From assembly GCF_004379255.2 (NCBI RefSeq), contig NC_056039.1, positions 9,226,501 through 9,290,500 of the forward strand: a stretch of 64,000 bases of DNA. Direction: 5' to 3'. The position numbers and the translations under genes were made by a program. Below, in pieces: positions 23,469 through 35,511 of this stretch; position 1 is the first letter of the stretch; each line of letters opens with the position of its first letter. Below the pieces are notes generated by a model. That model searched no databases. It was not told where the DNA came from and saw only the letters and a program-made list of their open reading frames with translations. The DNA is from Salvia splendens (Eukaryota; Streptophyta; Magnoliopsida; Lamiales; Lamiaceae).

Positions 23469-25581
23469 TCATACATTTGGGTACGGAGACAGTGGCTTTG
23501 AAGGACTCCCTTCAGATTTGACAACGGAAGTAACATCCTCATTCTTGATCTCTTTACTGGCTGGAGAATCTGTATTTTCCTTAACTCGAGGTATATCTCC
23601 ATTTGTATCCTGTTTTTTTGGCACTTTGGTCCTTTTCCTAGGAATAATATGTACTGAAGGAGGTAGGAGGGTTTCTTGTATCTCCTGCAGTCATTGATAC
23701 AAATAATATTGTTCATGAGTTAGCATAACATAAATTGCCTATCATTTGCACATCTATCTAGCCAACATATACCAACTATGGAAGAAGAAGGCCCTTATGC
23801 AGAACTAATAACTAAATGCAGACGGATAATATGCATATCTAACTAGTGGAAATGAAACGTTTAAGCTGTATGAAATTCTAGGTGAATCTACATCAGAACT
23901 GAATCGCAAGATTGGGTATAAGTGCATAAGAGAGGAACAGGCTGCGGAAAACAACTCAAAGCAACACAAACTATCTTTGATATTGCAAACTCAATTTTGT
24001 AACTCTGTCAAATTTATAAATATTTCTCAATGACAATTGACAATCTATGCCTTGGCAGAAGCCAAAGAAAAGAAGCTTTTCATTTATGAGTCAACAATTG
24101 GTATTTAAATTTTGATAAAAGAAAAACAACAAGTGAAGGAATGGATGGCACTCTAACCCACTCGATATCTTTTACTATACAGCAAAATGGAATGTGATCC
24201 CTAAACTTTCAATTGTATGGAACAGAAAAGTTAATAGTGGTTGAGACATGTCAACCCAATCAGTTGGTCTACTAGGGGACTCCATAAATTAAGGCCTTAA
24301 AAACCAAGCTCCCCTCTTTCATGAGCAAGCCTAAACTGCACAAGGCCTGGATTCATCTTAAGCTCAAGATTTCTGATAAAAGTTCTACTCCCATTGACTT
24401 CACAAGAATACATTGTACAAAAAGTGGCCAATAGCATCAACAGAAATTAACAAAGCCTACCAAAGATCAAGCAGTCACACACATTCATTTCTGCATGAGC
24501 TAAAATCAAAAGGACATAAAACAAATTCACTTAATGGAAGAGAATAAGCAGCAGTTTACCTGCCATCCTTGCTTGCCCATGGTCCCTCCCCGAATAGCAT
24601 AAGCCTCTTTAAAACCACCGGTTTTCACCAATAGCTCGGCCACTTTGATAGAGTTGCCATCAAAACTACCTTACACATGTAATTTATCCACACAAAAATT
24701 AGTTTCAAGTCTTTATATCAGGGATAACTAAGATTGCTCCAGCACATCCCTAATTGGAGTTAATGAGGGTGTACATCCGATGCACACATGGTTTTGGATG
24801 ATTACAAATCCCTTTCAACAAGCACTTGAAAAATCTTGCAGATTATTGACCATGATATTCATTAACTAAGATAATCAGCAACGAAGTAACAATTTCAAAA
24901 GTAACAAGCTTCAAAAGCTTACTTGTCCAAGATACAAAGGGTAGTGTTAGCTGGCTCCCCAAAATTGTCGAGAACCCTTTTCACAAAACCTTGTTCATCT
25001 GCTTCTCGGAAACTGACTTGCACTGCATTCTTGCTCAATATTTTCAAATTGGGAGAGCCCAGAGAAGCTACGCTCTTATCGTCCCTTATATCTAACAACT
25101 GGGCAGTGGGGTCATCCTGCAGCTTCTTGAATGCATTAATGGCGGAGATGAACTTGTACTTCTGCGAATACTCCTCAACTAAAGGGATCGCAACAAGCCA
25201 AATGAAGACTACTGTGGCAACAAAGAAAGGGTAGCGGGTGAAGAAGTTGTCGATCGAAACCAAAATGGACTCCAAGCTGATTCTGCCGGGAGCTTCTTCA
25301 GCTGAGAGAGTCGTGGTGGTTTCAATGGCGAAACACGAAACTGGGAAAGTGAATCCGAAGAATGGGAATGCGAATTGGGGTTTGAGGCTTAGTTTGTGGG
25401 AATTGAGAAAAGAGAGGTTTTGGGACAAATTATGGGGGGAAATGGTGGTTGTTTGAGGTTTTTGGGGTAGTTTGCAAATGCGGATGCAATTTGAGTGTGT
25501 TCTTGGAGTTTTGTTTTTGGGATTTTTACAAGGGTTTAATGATGGTGGTGAAGCTCCGAGGCATATGGAAAGAGACTCCAT
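23469..25581 (-). CDS. STR4A: Rhodanese-like domain protein 4A, chloroplastic
   Basis: Three minus-strand exons, 25581-24923, 24665-24560 and 23684-23469, give 326 residues. Residues 1-85 are a transit-type region rich in Ser, Asn, Lys and Pro. One membrane helix lies at about 117-134 (YPFFVATVVFIWLVAIPL). The rhodanese-like domain covers roughly 145-255, with DDPTAQLLDIRDDKSVASLG, VSFREADEQGFVKRVLDNF and the loop TLCILDNFDGNS before the helix KVAELLVKTGGFKEAYAIRGG. The C-terminal tail is charged and low in complexity and ends PSKPLSPYPNV. The active-site loop differs from the compact CxxGxxS/R form of working sulfurtransferases, so activity is doubtful. It most resembles Arabidopsis At3g25480, which in my memory neighbours a TlyA-like gene there too. 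Confidence 0.9.
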
Positions 25582-25719
25582 GGAGAGAGATGGAGTGGCC
25601 TTGGATCTATGATATGATGAAATTAGATGATAAGATTTGATGGCGCCATATGCAACGGCCCTTAATTACTACTTTCACCACTTTTTCCAAGCGAGGGTCA
25701 ACTTATTAATTATCTCACC

Positions 25720-25757
<38 letters not shown>

Positions 25758-25758
25758 G
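25720..25758. repeat. (TC)n(AC)n compound microsatellite
   Basis: About ten TC followed by ten AC units in the short spacer between STR4A (5' side) and ZIP4 (3' side). Likely polymorphic. Confidence 0.85.
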
Positions 25759-25892
25759 CATGCTGATTAATTAGTCATATAGTACTAGTACAAACTAGTA
25801 ACCTACCACCCAAAGCAAGAACGTTGAGCTAATGTAGAGTTATAAATTTTCATTATACTAACATAATCTAGACAGAATTAGAGTATCATCCT

Positions 25893-28800
25893 TCAAGAAA
25901 GCCCTGGAGCCCTGCTTTGGTCATGCTCTTGCCCTTTAAGCCTCTTCTCAAACCCTCCCAAATACTCCTCCATACATGATCTATACATATCCATCCCGGG
26001 AACCTTCACAGCCAGTTCCAACCCCATACTCATCCACTTCTTCGCCATCTCCACCTGCCCCACCTTCGCCGGGAGAGCCGCCCGGTTCCACGCTGTCATG
26101 GCCAGCCATTTCGCCTCTTCACTCGGGTAGCTCCCCTCCTTCAATCCAACCATGATCCGGTACGCCTGCTTGTACCTCTCCATTATGGACTCGTCGTCCG
26201 GCTCTCCCTTCTGGATGCTGTCAACGGTTATTAGGTTTCTGAGGACCAGAGCTACAGTTTGGTAATCCGGTGAGGGGGAGGCGAGAAGGGCGGCCAGAGA
26301 CGAGTTGAGAGCCAAGGCTGCCACTTCAGGGTTGGACCGTGGCCCCTGCAACGCCTCAAGCCCAATCTGGACCAGATGTTTCAGGTTGCAGCATTTCGAG
26401 CTGGCAAAATTTTTCACAAGCTGGAGCTGTTGGCTGCCTCCATCGCTTAGCCTTGAGTACAGATCGGAGGCGCTCCAAGTGTACACAAAGAAGAAGTGAG
26501 GCTCGATTGCTGCGATCTGATCGTCATTTTTCTTGATGCTGCTCGAGCTTGATGTTAGAATCTGCATCAAATGATTTAGGAAAGTAGAGTGACATGGTTA
26601 TACAAAAAAAAGGTAAGTAGAGTTATATGGGCTGTACAAAAAAAGGTAAGTAATCTAGATACCTTTCCTGCCCTGCCTAACAGCTCGATTGCTTGTCTGA
26701 TTTCAGGTTCCAGCAACGTACCCTTCTGATGCTTTTCCTCCGCAATAATGGCGGATACTGCCAGTATTATTGATTTACAAACCATCTCTTCATTTCCCTC
26801 AGTATCACCATCACCTATGATTTTATATAACTCGGATGCCAGTTTGAAGAACTCAGATGATAGCTCGTAGTTCTTCTCCTGCCCAGTTCTTACTCCAAAG
26901 TTCCAAGCATTTGCAGCTAGCCAGTTCTTCTCTCGTCTTCCAACCTCACATTTTCCAAAGAAGATGTCAGCTCCGACTTCAGATTGCCGGACATGAGCAC
27001 GTTTCATGTGTTTGAGGACATCAGTGTCATTTCCTGGCTCCTGACTTAAAATTGTGATCATTGTGCGGAATACTACAGCCTCATTGATTGGCATTGCTTT
27101 TCCTGAGTTGTAAAAAGTCAAGAGCTGGGATAGTGAGGCAACAGCGACAGGAATGGAATGGCACGCGACAGCTTCATGTGCTGAGAGGGAAATGAATTCT
27201 GTGGTGAAGTCAAGGCAGCTAGGCATTGCTTGCATCTGAGCAATGGCGCTGCTGTGGTCCTTCTTTTGCAACAAAATCTTAAACTGCACGTTGCAGATCT
27301 TACGAGTCAGCGGAAGCAATAATTTAAGAGGCCGCTTGTTTGTTAAGCTCAAGGAAGAGAATTTCTTGACAAACATGTTCTTACCTTTAGGAAGGAACTT
27401 GTTATGTTTGGTTCTAACTGCATAAACAAAACAACATCGATATAAGGTTAATATAATAGTTTGTGAAATTGATTTGACAATCTCAGTGAGTACCTTCTCA
27501 GCCTCATCTATATATTCTTGAGCTCTATCCAGTTGCAAGAGGCCTAGGTAGCACAAGCACAGAACTCGATATCCCTTAGCTTTTAGAATTCTGTTCTCTA
27601 TCCCATGAGGTACATATAACATGGATTTCTCAAACATCTCAGCACTAAGCACATAATCTTTTGATCGGAAATGTTCAGTTGCACTGCAAAAAACAAGATC
27701 AAAGTACAAGTTCATAGCCATTTATTGATCAAAGCCACTAAACAAGCCTTATTCTCATCCTATGTGAGTGTGCTTCCTACCAAACTATCTCAATTTGCTT
27801 TCCATTGAACTAACCAACCAGTATAAGTTTGCTTTCATTAAGCATCTTAGCAAGCCTAATCTCATTAAGATATGTTCTTTTTGTTTATCACAAAGAACGA
27901 TGGAAAACAGTTACTCTCAAGATTGCCAGAAGTTTACCAGTTCCAAAGAAGAGCATGCATGGTTGTCCTTTCTTTAGCATCTCTGTCAAATAAAGCCACC
28001 ATCCTCTCATCCGAAACCAACTCACCCACAACTTTGGCTTTCACCTTCATTCCTTCACCGTTGCTCAGTCCATTTCCAACCACCCTATTGATAACCCTAA
28101 TAGCTGCACCGGCACTAACATGGCAACGCCCCAACAGGCCCAGAAACACTGCTTTGACAGTCTCGGCACCTGCTGCACCCGCGGCAAGGAAGTATGATTC
28201 CACAGCCGATACCCACACACACTCAGGTATCCCCTTGTTCAGTACCATGCCTTTCAACTCCTTCTCCGCCTCTGCAAACCTCCCCAACCCTAACCATGCC
28301 TTCATTGCCAGTACGCTCAAGCTAGGATGGCTGTCCCCGGCACTCCCGACCTCCCTCAAGACCTTCACGCATTTCAACACACTCTCGAATTCATCGTTCT
28401 GCAGATGAGCAGCGGCGATGAATCGCAAAGTCTTCAACCGCAGCTCCTTCAAACTCAATGTATCCTCAGTCCGTTTCACCACTCTAAGCCCCTTCCCACA
28501 CAGCTCCAGCGCATCATTCATCAACTTCAACGCCTCATTTACAGTGGAAACTTCACTCGTTGATAGCAATGTCTTTCCAAAACTTAAGTACTGATGAGCT
28601 AGGGCATTATAATTCCTCGAAACTCCAAACAGGACATTTTTAGACCTGTTTAACAATGCAATAGCCAAATTTCGATCTGAAACTTCCCAGGAAGATCGAG
28701 ATCGGGCTAGGTTAAGATCTAAGAGCAATTTCCGCTCGTCGTAATCGGAAACTGAGTTAATTTCAATATTGGATACGAGGTCGGTGGCTTTCTCGAAACA

Positions 28801-29259
28801 ATTGTTAGCGAAATCAAATTTCCTCAGATCAAACCAGACCAAACCGGTTTTGTAGAAGAACAGCGCCGCTTTGAAGGCCGGAGAAGGAATCCCCGCCACA
28901 TCGGAGGTGGCGAGTAGCATTTCGGCCGCGAGTTGGCGGAGCTTAGCAAGCTCCTCGGAGATCTTCTGGCTGGAGGCATTGGAGAGGTCGACGCAGACAT
29001 TCCAGAGGCGGTAGCTTAGTTTCCAGACGAAAAGCTTGGCGGAATTGGGCAGGGGAACGAGTTGACTGAGCTGAGCAAGGGGTAGTTGAATCTCGGAGGC
29101 GTATGAATCTGGCAAAGGATGCGCCGGAGGGTGACGCTCAAGCGATTTGATTGCGGTCTCGATCTTCGAGAGCACGGCTGATTGATCGGAGTCGCTGTCG
29201 ACGGTAACGGTGGAGGATCGGCGTTGCTCTGGTGTAGGGGAGATCTCGGCGATCCTCAT
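25893..29259 (-). CDS. ZIP4: Meiotic crossover protein ZIP4/SPO22 (TPR repeat protein)
   Basis: Five minus-strand exons, 29259-27938, 27683-27494, 27417-27385, 27283-26663 and 26561-25893, total 2835 bases and 944 residues, close to known plant ZIP4. ZIP4 is a ZMM-group nuclear scaffold that loads on meiotic chromosomes and promotes class I, interference-sensitive crossovers. The protein is all helical: TPR-like units recur throughout (AFKAALFFYKTGLVWFDL, ALAHQYLSFGKTLLSTSE, CATEHFRSKDYVLSAEMFEK, LNRSKNVLF), with the SPO22 region in the N-terminal and middle parts. The third exon is only 33 bases (LEPNITSSFLK), supported because it restores the family sequence between the AEK and FKILLQKK blocks. 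The 3' end is SRAPGLS. It is followed in the same orientation by a rhodanese gene and preceded by a FRIGIDA-like gene. Confidence 0.93.
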
Positions 29260-29751
29260 AACGATTGGCGGGAAATGAAGAGAGAATTGGGGGAAGTGAG
29301 TCTTCTTTAGAGCGTAAATAGAGAATTTAACGAACCAATTATCTCAACGGCTATCTCAGTGAGAATATGTAATCTCTATTCATTGTTATAAACAAATGTT
29401 GCTTAATACCATTATTCTGTATAGTTGTTACTACTAAAATACTTGTATCAAATTGATCATTAAATCTTAATTTATTTCATAATACATTAACATCGTCGGA
29501 TTAATCACACAACCATCATAAAAATGCGTAAGAAGATTAATACAACATCACAAACATTAGAAACAGTACAACAAATTAGAGTATCATCACATTAGCTTTT
29601 ACAACAGTCTAGGAATTAATAAGGCTATTTAATCCCTTCTTTTCACAAATACTAAGTTGCTGAAAGGTTCAACATTACATGAAGAAATTGGAGCGGGTTA
29701 ACACTAGTAGTTACCGGATTGGTCATCAGTCTCAGCATCGATCTCTAGTGA
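29260..29751. other. Spacer between ZIP4 and the FRIGIDA-like gene
   Basis: Contains the ZIP4 promoter and leader on one side and the 3' UTR of the next gene on the other, both genes being on the minus strand. It is AT-rich, and no further coding sequence is seen. The short distance leaves under 500 bases for ZIP4 regulation. Confidence 0.45.
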
Positions 29752-31724
29752 TTAGTGCAGGTATGCAGTTTGGTACTGGTAGGGACTCGGGAAGAAGCTT
29801 CCATGGCTTGGAGAAAAGTTATATGTCGGAGCACCCATAAACGAAGGAACATGGTGCTCGGTGTAAGCATAAGGTCGTTCATAGATGTACTGTGGATACC
29901 TTCCATGGAAGTTCTTGTCGTTAGCAGCACGGGGTGCGTGCCCAACACCATTTGCACGAGGTCTTTTGGGTTGTGGTTTGGCAACTTCTGTTGCACGTTT
30001 CTTGTCCGCCTTAGCTTTCTCAATCTCAACGAGCTGCTTCTGGAGTGGATCTATGGGAAATTGCTCCTCGAGCTTGTGATCTTCAATGCACTTGATCACG
30101 GCTTTGAGTGCAGTCAGCTCTTTCTCGTTGACATCAACCTGCAACCAAAGGACTATTGTTTCACCCAAACATAGGATATGTACAAAATTATAAGTACCAC
30201 AGAAAGGAACTGTGATTTCACCAAATGTGTTCTCGACTTCTAGATGCAGAAGGTTTGTTTTAAAAATATAAAAGCAGAGATAAGCTTCACCGAATAAGAA
30301 ATATATCGAGGCACAAGAAAGGGACCTGTCGAGAAGCACCAGGGGACACATTTCCAGATTTGGCAGGTGATGGCACTTTTCTGGCCTCATACAAGTATGA
30401 TTTCAGTAGTGAAATAGGTGGAAACTGATTAGTGAGCTCAAAAGCAAACGCCAAATTCACAGCATCAATATGCCTTCCATTTTTTATCAGAACATCTATC
30501 ACACCTATTAAACCATGAAATCAAAACGTGAACACAAAGAAGATCTATAGTTTGATAGCTCTGTTTTGTTAGCAACTTTAAGTAAAGTTTCATGCGATGT
30601 ACAACCAACAATATTTGGGAGCCGGAAGTAAGAAGCAGTTTAGAGGTTAATGGAATTAGTCATAGTAATCAACCTGGCATTTTGTCCGACAAACCGAGAA
30701 AACGGCATAACTCAGCTGTCTGACGACGGCGAGAAACCATGGGTATTAACTTGGACAAGCTCTCCTGATCAAAACGTGAATTAATGCCAAATGTAGCCAG
30801 AAGTTGTAGGAATGCATGTGCTTCCAACGAATTTCCATTGCTGGCATCAGCATCGAGATCATCCAACTTCGGTTGCCAATCTTCAGCTATCAATTTTGCT
30901 CTTTCTTTAGCATTTTCTGAGATAAAAGCAGAGATGGTGTTTGCATCCAGATTTATGAATAAACTGCAAAGGCACTCCATCAGCATGATACAAGTGCGGC
31001 GAAGGCCCAATAGATTTGAATCTTTTTTAGCATCTACATTTGGCATGTCCGTGCCATAGAAACCTTTCAGAGAGTCCAGAACAAGAGAGGCAGGGTCAGC
31101 AGCAGCCTTGAGTGCTGTTGGAATTTCCTCCCTTAAAGCAGTAAGGTTCTTGCGGTTGTCTGATATAAATTTGTGTAGGCCCTCTGAATTCATCTCTTGG
31201 CATAATTTTACTAGCTCTGGGTAAGACTTGATCACCACATTCATACATCCAACAGATCTTTTCATGACATCCATGTTACCCGCAATTACATGTGTGTCTG
31301 GTATCTTTTCCTCTGTACCAGGCGCTTCCATTTTATTTTCGCTATTACAGAGACCTGAATCCACAGATAAAGGCGTATCACACTTTCCCATAGCAGTTAT
31401 AATAGCTGAGACAGCAGCATCCCGCTTCTCTTGAAGTCTCTGAAGTGATGCTTGCTCATTTGTCATTACAGCTGCTTTGCGCTTCTCCAGCATCTCCTTG
31501 GATTCAACTATTTTCGTGTTGAAGTCTTTTTCTTGTTCCTCCAGTTCTGTGAAACGCCTCTTCAGAGACTTCTGAAGTCCATGAAAATGCTCTTCTAGTT
31601 GCTTCCATTTCACGTTGAGAGTCACAGCTCGATGACTTTCAAGTTCTGCAAATGCTTTCTGAAGTTGTTGTATCTTAGAGGCTGTCGAGTCAATCAGAGT
31701 GCCGGTGGATAAGTTGTCTTCCAT
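29752..31724 (-). CDS. FRIGIDA-like protein
   Basis: Three minus-strand exons, 31724-30674, 30504-30326 and 30138-29752, give 538 residues. FRIGIDA-family proteins (PF07899) are nuclear scaffolds related to the flowering repressor-activator FRIGIDA; most FRL members have no fixed role. The N-terminal 30-105 region is coiled coil (SKIQQLQKAFAELESH, LKRRFTELEEQEKDF, RLQEKRDAAVSAI). The Frigida helical domain follows, from about 165, with blocks ELVKLCQEMNSEGLHKFISD, ALKAAADPASLVLDSLKGFY, CIMLMECL, AHAFLQLLATFGI and LCRFLGLSDKMPGVIDVLI. A basic PKRPRANG patch could be a nuclear signal. The C-terminal tail is rich in Tyr, Pro, Ser and His. It looks most like Arabidopsis At5g48385 (FRL3), the neighbour of ZIP4 there. 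A 5' UTR intron at 32571-31739 is likely. Confidence 0.92.
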
Positions 31725-32076
31725 GACATAGAAATCCTGGCTAAAGCATAAGCAGATTCAGTTGAGCTTAAAGAAAGGGATCGAGTGGAGCAAAATTCAT
31801 AGCACAAAAACATGGGAATGATGAATAGGTCTATGGTAACATAAGATCTGCAAATCAAAGCCATTAAAGCCACTATACATAAGCACTGACTAAAATATAG
31901 TGCATATAACAATTGAATCGTACAACAGTGGATGGAAATTACAAGCCATGCCATCAAAAAGTAAAAAATCTTGGGCTGTGCATGTACCTAGGAGAAAATC
32001 CAGCTGAAATTACTCCAAAAGGAATATGTAGTGTTTTGACTGGAAAGCAGCTGCAAAATAGCCATCAAAACCAGAA

Positions 32077-32176
32077 CAAAATTGAGCAGCTGATATACTT
32101 GGTTAACAAAGTTAAGATGTAACTTGCTGCAAAATTGAGCAGCTGATATACTTGCTGCCAAAATCAAGATGTAATT
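32077..32176. repeat. Imperfect tandem duplication in the FRIGIDA-like 5' UTR intron
   Basis: A unit of about 50 bases containing ATTGAGCAGCTGATATACTTG occurs twice, 53 bases apart. Both copies continue into similar AAGATGTAA sequence. Recent local duplication; no function evident. Confidence 0.75.
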
Positions 32177-32773
32177 CGAAATGCAGGCATCACAAAATTA
32201 GTCGTGGTAAAGGAAGTAATGACGTTCCAGTTTTCCGACGATCTTCTAACGATTAACTATAGCTCGTGCTAAATTATCAAAACTTTAAGTCAAGAAGAAA
32301 CCAAGAGATAAACTATTGAGCAAAATAAAAAAGGGAAATAAATTGACAAGCCATTTCAAACGCGTAACCCAAAACCTAAAAATTTATCCCGCTAGCAATC
32401 GCCCGAAACACTCAGGCGCAAGTCAAATTGACAAATGCAGCTGCAATTAGCAGCATCACAGATCAAATTTTCAAACTACACGACATTGATTCACAATCAC
32501 CGGCAACAAGACTACAAAAATCACAGAAAAGACGACAGCTGATCTGGTAGAGAGAAGAAGCGCGAACTCACCGATCGGATTGGAAATTCAGGGCATGTTG
32601 AGGCAGGGAGCGAGGGTTTGGTTTCGGATTGGGAATCCCTAGAGAGAGGAATAGAATGTTGGTTGTTTGAAAGAGGAAAGTGTGAGGGGAATAGTAGAGG
32701 GTATATTTACGTCAGGTCAGAGTTAGTCTCCGACAGCTACACGCACAAAAAGCGCGCACTCTCACGCTGACAC

Positions 32774-32779
32774 CACGTG
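32774..32779. promoter_or_regulatory. G-box CACGTG upstream of the FRIGIDA-like gene
   Basis: A palindromic CACGTG lies about 200 bases upstream of the inferred 5' UTR exon. G-boxes bind bHLH and bZIP factors. One match in a window this size may be chance. Confidence 0.35.
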
Positions 32780-33130
32780 CATCTCCTTATTACATTCCCC
32801 TTTTTTCTTCTGCCACTACTCTAATTGCTATCACCACTCCCACTTCTAATTTTGCAATATGAACATTTCTTTTCCTTTTTTTTATTCTTTAAAAAATGTG
32901 AGAAAATTGTAATATTGCGGAAATCAGGATTAATTTTAAGTCCATTATTTGCTTGATTTTACAAAAGTAGTCTGTATTATGTTGTGTGTCTTACTTAGCA
33001 CTGCACAACAATCGAGTGTATGAACACGGCGGCCAAATCTCATTTACATTCTATGATTCCAAAATATATCTAATAAAGATAACAATCAGATTAACTTGAC
33101 TGTTTTTTTATTAGCCCTACTTAACTCTAA

Positions 33131-33872
33131 GACCATGTAAATCGGTGGGGAGTGGTCGACCTCCACCTCATTTAGGAATTAAAGAAAAATTGAAACCCAA
33201 GGTCTCTCTCCCTCTTCGACCACGGTCCCTTTGAGGGCAATCACAGACCACCTGGTCTTCATCCATATTAATTACATCAGCCAATGAGATTGTGCAAATG
33301 GCACAATATTTGCACAATCTCATTGGTTGATAAATATTTTATTTTAAATTAAAATATTTTTTTTATATATTATGTCCAAAAATTATAAAAAATTATGTTA
33401 AATTTTATAATTTTTCATCCTTTATAAATAGAGACCGCATTTGCTATAGTTTTAAATAAAAAAATAATTATCTTTTCTCCTCCCATAATCCTTCTTTGAT
33501 ACAAATTCATGGAGTATTTTTTTTAAAGCTTTTTTTGCTAGTTTTGCACTAATTATGTATTTTAAATTTCGTATTTTAATTATTGTAGTTTATATTCTTT
33601 TATTTGTTTATTTTCATAATTTATCATGTGTTATTTATTGTGTTTATATAAATTTTATTGTGCTATAATAAATATTTTATAAGTTAATATTATTATAATA
33701 AAATAATATAAAATTAATTATATATTGGTGTGGTTGGGTGGTCATTGATAAGTCATAAAAAATGTGTGGTTGGGTTGGATGAATATTAATGATGTGTAGG
33801 AGATAGAAATTAATTAAATATTGAAAAAGTAAATGGTTGAGTTGGGTTGAGTGATTGTTGATAAACATGGTC
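33131..33872. mobile_element. PIF/Harbinger-class non-autonomous element
   Basis: Short terminal repeats GACCATGT and ACATGGTC are flanked by TAA on both sides (33128-33130 and 33873-33875). GC-richer ends surround an AT-rich body. The element contains a perfect 19-bp inverted repeat at 33281-33326. No transposase frame. The terminal sequence matches the preserved end of the Harbinger copy at 43.8 kb (GACCATCC...), pointing to the same superfamily. Confidence 0.75.
33281..33326. repeat. Perfect 19-bp hairpin
   Basis: The arm CCAATGAGATTGTGCAAAT (33281-33299) is exactly complementary to 33308-33326, with an 8-base loop. It lies inside a Harbinger-class element. If transcribed it would form a stable stem-loop. 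Confidence 0.85.
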
Positions 33873-35369
33873 TAAGTTTTACATATGTTTGTATTTCGAG
33901 CCACCGTAGGGTATTATTCAAATTAAATCTAATAATAAAAATCAATCTATATATTTTTTTTACTTGAACATCCTAAATTTGTATTATAAATGTATACAAA
34001 AATTAAGAAAAGTAATCATACGACAAAATTAAAGTTGAAGATCCAATACATTCCAAAAAAAAACTTCATAAATTAGTGATAAATTATTCAATAATAGTTT
34101 AACTTCGTAGAATGTAAGTGTCTGAAAGATGAATATGAAATCTAAATATTTGAATAACATTTTCTTTTACATTGATAATATTTTGAGCTTCAATTAGATT
34201 ATTCACTTTACGTCATATTGTTCAAACTTTTCACCATTTATGAAAAAATTATAACAAAGATTAAGAAAAAAATATTTATCGTGTTAAGTGTAGAGATAAT
34301 AAAATAAGAGAGAAAAAAAAAGTACGAAAGACAAATATATTAATTATTATCATATATGAAAATGACTCAATTATAATTAAACATCCCAAAATAGAAAAAT
34401 TACTCAACTTTAGTGGAACGATAAGAGTATAAGTTTTATTTTCAAGTTTATTTTCTTTAAGTTTTATTTATCCTTCTTTATGATTTTCTTTGTCCGACAT
34501 AAATGCCTCATTTTTTAAATAAAAAGATAGACCTTTGCATTATCTCTCTTGAATTTTCAATTTATTGATACTTTTAGCTGACTTATTAAACGAGCTATCA
34601 CACTCGATTGTGGCATCATTCAATCCATCTCACGACTCATCAGACAATTTCTACATCCCGTTTGTGGCGTCATTCATCTACATGTATCAAGTCTTCTGCC
34701 TTTTTCCTAATTGATTCATCGCCGTTCATCTAACAAGCGATGAGAATCATGCCATTAGCTAAATTGATCTATCATTTTCTACGTGATGGAGTTTTGCTCA
34801 TATTAGATGAAAGTGAAAATAAGACCAGATCCTGATTTTAAGTCATACAGTAAATTGACAATCTACTATGTAATGCTATGCTCGTTTAATGCATATTTTT
34901 TAATCAAAGACGCTCTTTGTGGGCGGGAGGTTTAGGCAGATCCCAACCCGTAAATAAGATCAAAATGTAACTCGTTTAATGCATGTTTACCTCATGTGAT
35001 ATGCTAACAAAACAAATAACGCCAAATGTAACATTAGTGGTCAAATTGGTGTAATGAAAAATAGTATTCTTTCAATTCTTTGTTAATTGAGTTATTTTTA
35101 TATTTTATAAAGTTAAAGATAATTAAATTATTTTTATTTTCTTAAAAAAGTTTATTTTATTTTTTCGTATTTCCTACAAGGATTTGGCGGAGAAGTAACA
35201 GAATCCAAGAGTTCCTTTTTAAACAGAAAAATTAATTCTCTAGGAGAAGATAGTGTGATTAAACAATTACTAAACAGTAAACGTAGAAAGAAGGAAGACA
35301 GAATAATAAGCAGTAGCCTTCTTCACCTTCTTCACCTTCTCCAATCTCCATCATCCCACAGCTAATTCA
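33873..35369. other. AT-rich spacer, no gene seen
   Basis: Long AT-rich stretch with no protein-like open frame. The last 100 bases (CTTCTTCACC repeats from about 35320) are a pyrimidine-rich leader just before the thioesterase ATG at 35370. Confidence 0.5.
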
Positions 35370-35444
35370 ATGGGAGAATCCATCTCCTCTCCCACCACTC
35401 CGATCCACATCTTCTCCACTTTACTTTCCCCATTCAACGACACC

Positions 35445-35511
35445 GATTCCGATTCCAATTCCAATTCCAATTCCAATTCCAATTCCAATTCCAATTCCGA
35501 TTCCGATTCCG
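35445..35511. repeat. GATTCC/AATTCC hexanucleotide repeat
   Basis: Eleven or so hexamer units encode an alternating Asp/Asn-Ser run in the first thioesterase exon. It is not a usual part of this family and is likely length-variable. Confidence 0.9.

Noticed and set aside
25238..25640. Plus-strand frames over the rhodanese first exon
   Set aside because: Antisense shadows of the transit-peptide coding region.
26592..26665. Two GGTAAGTA motifs in a ZIP4 intron as alternative splice donors
   Set aside because: They read GGTAAGTA on the plus strand, opposite to ZIP4 transcription; they are a small tandem duplication.
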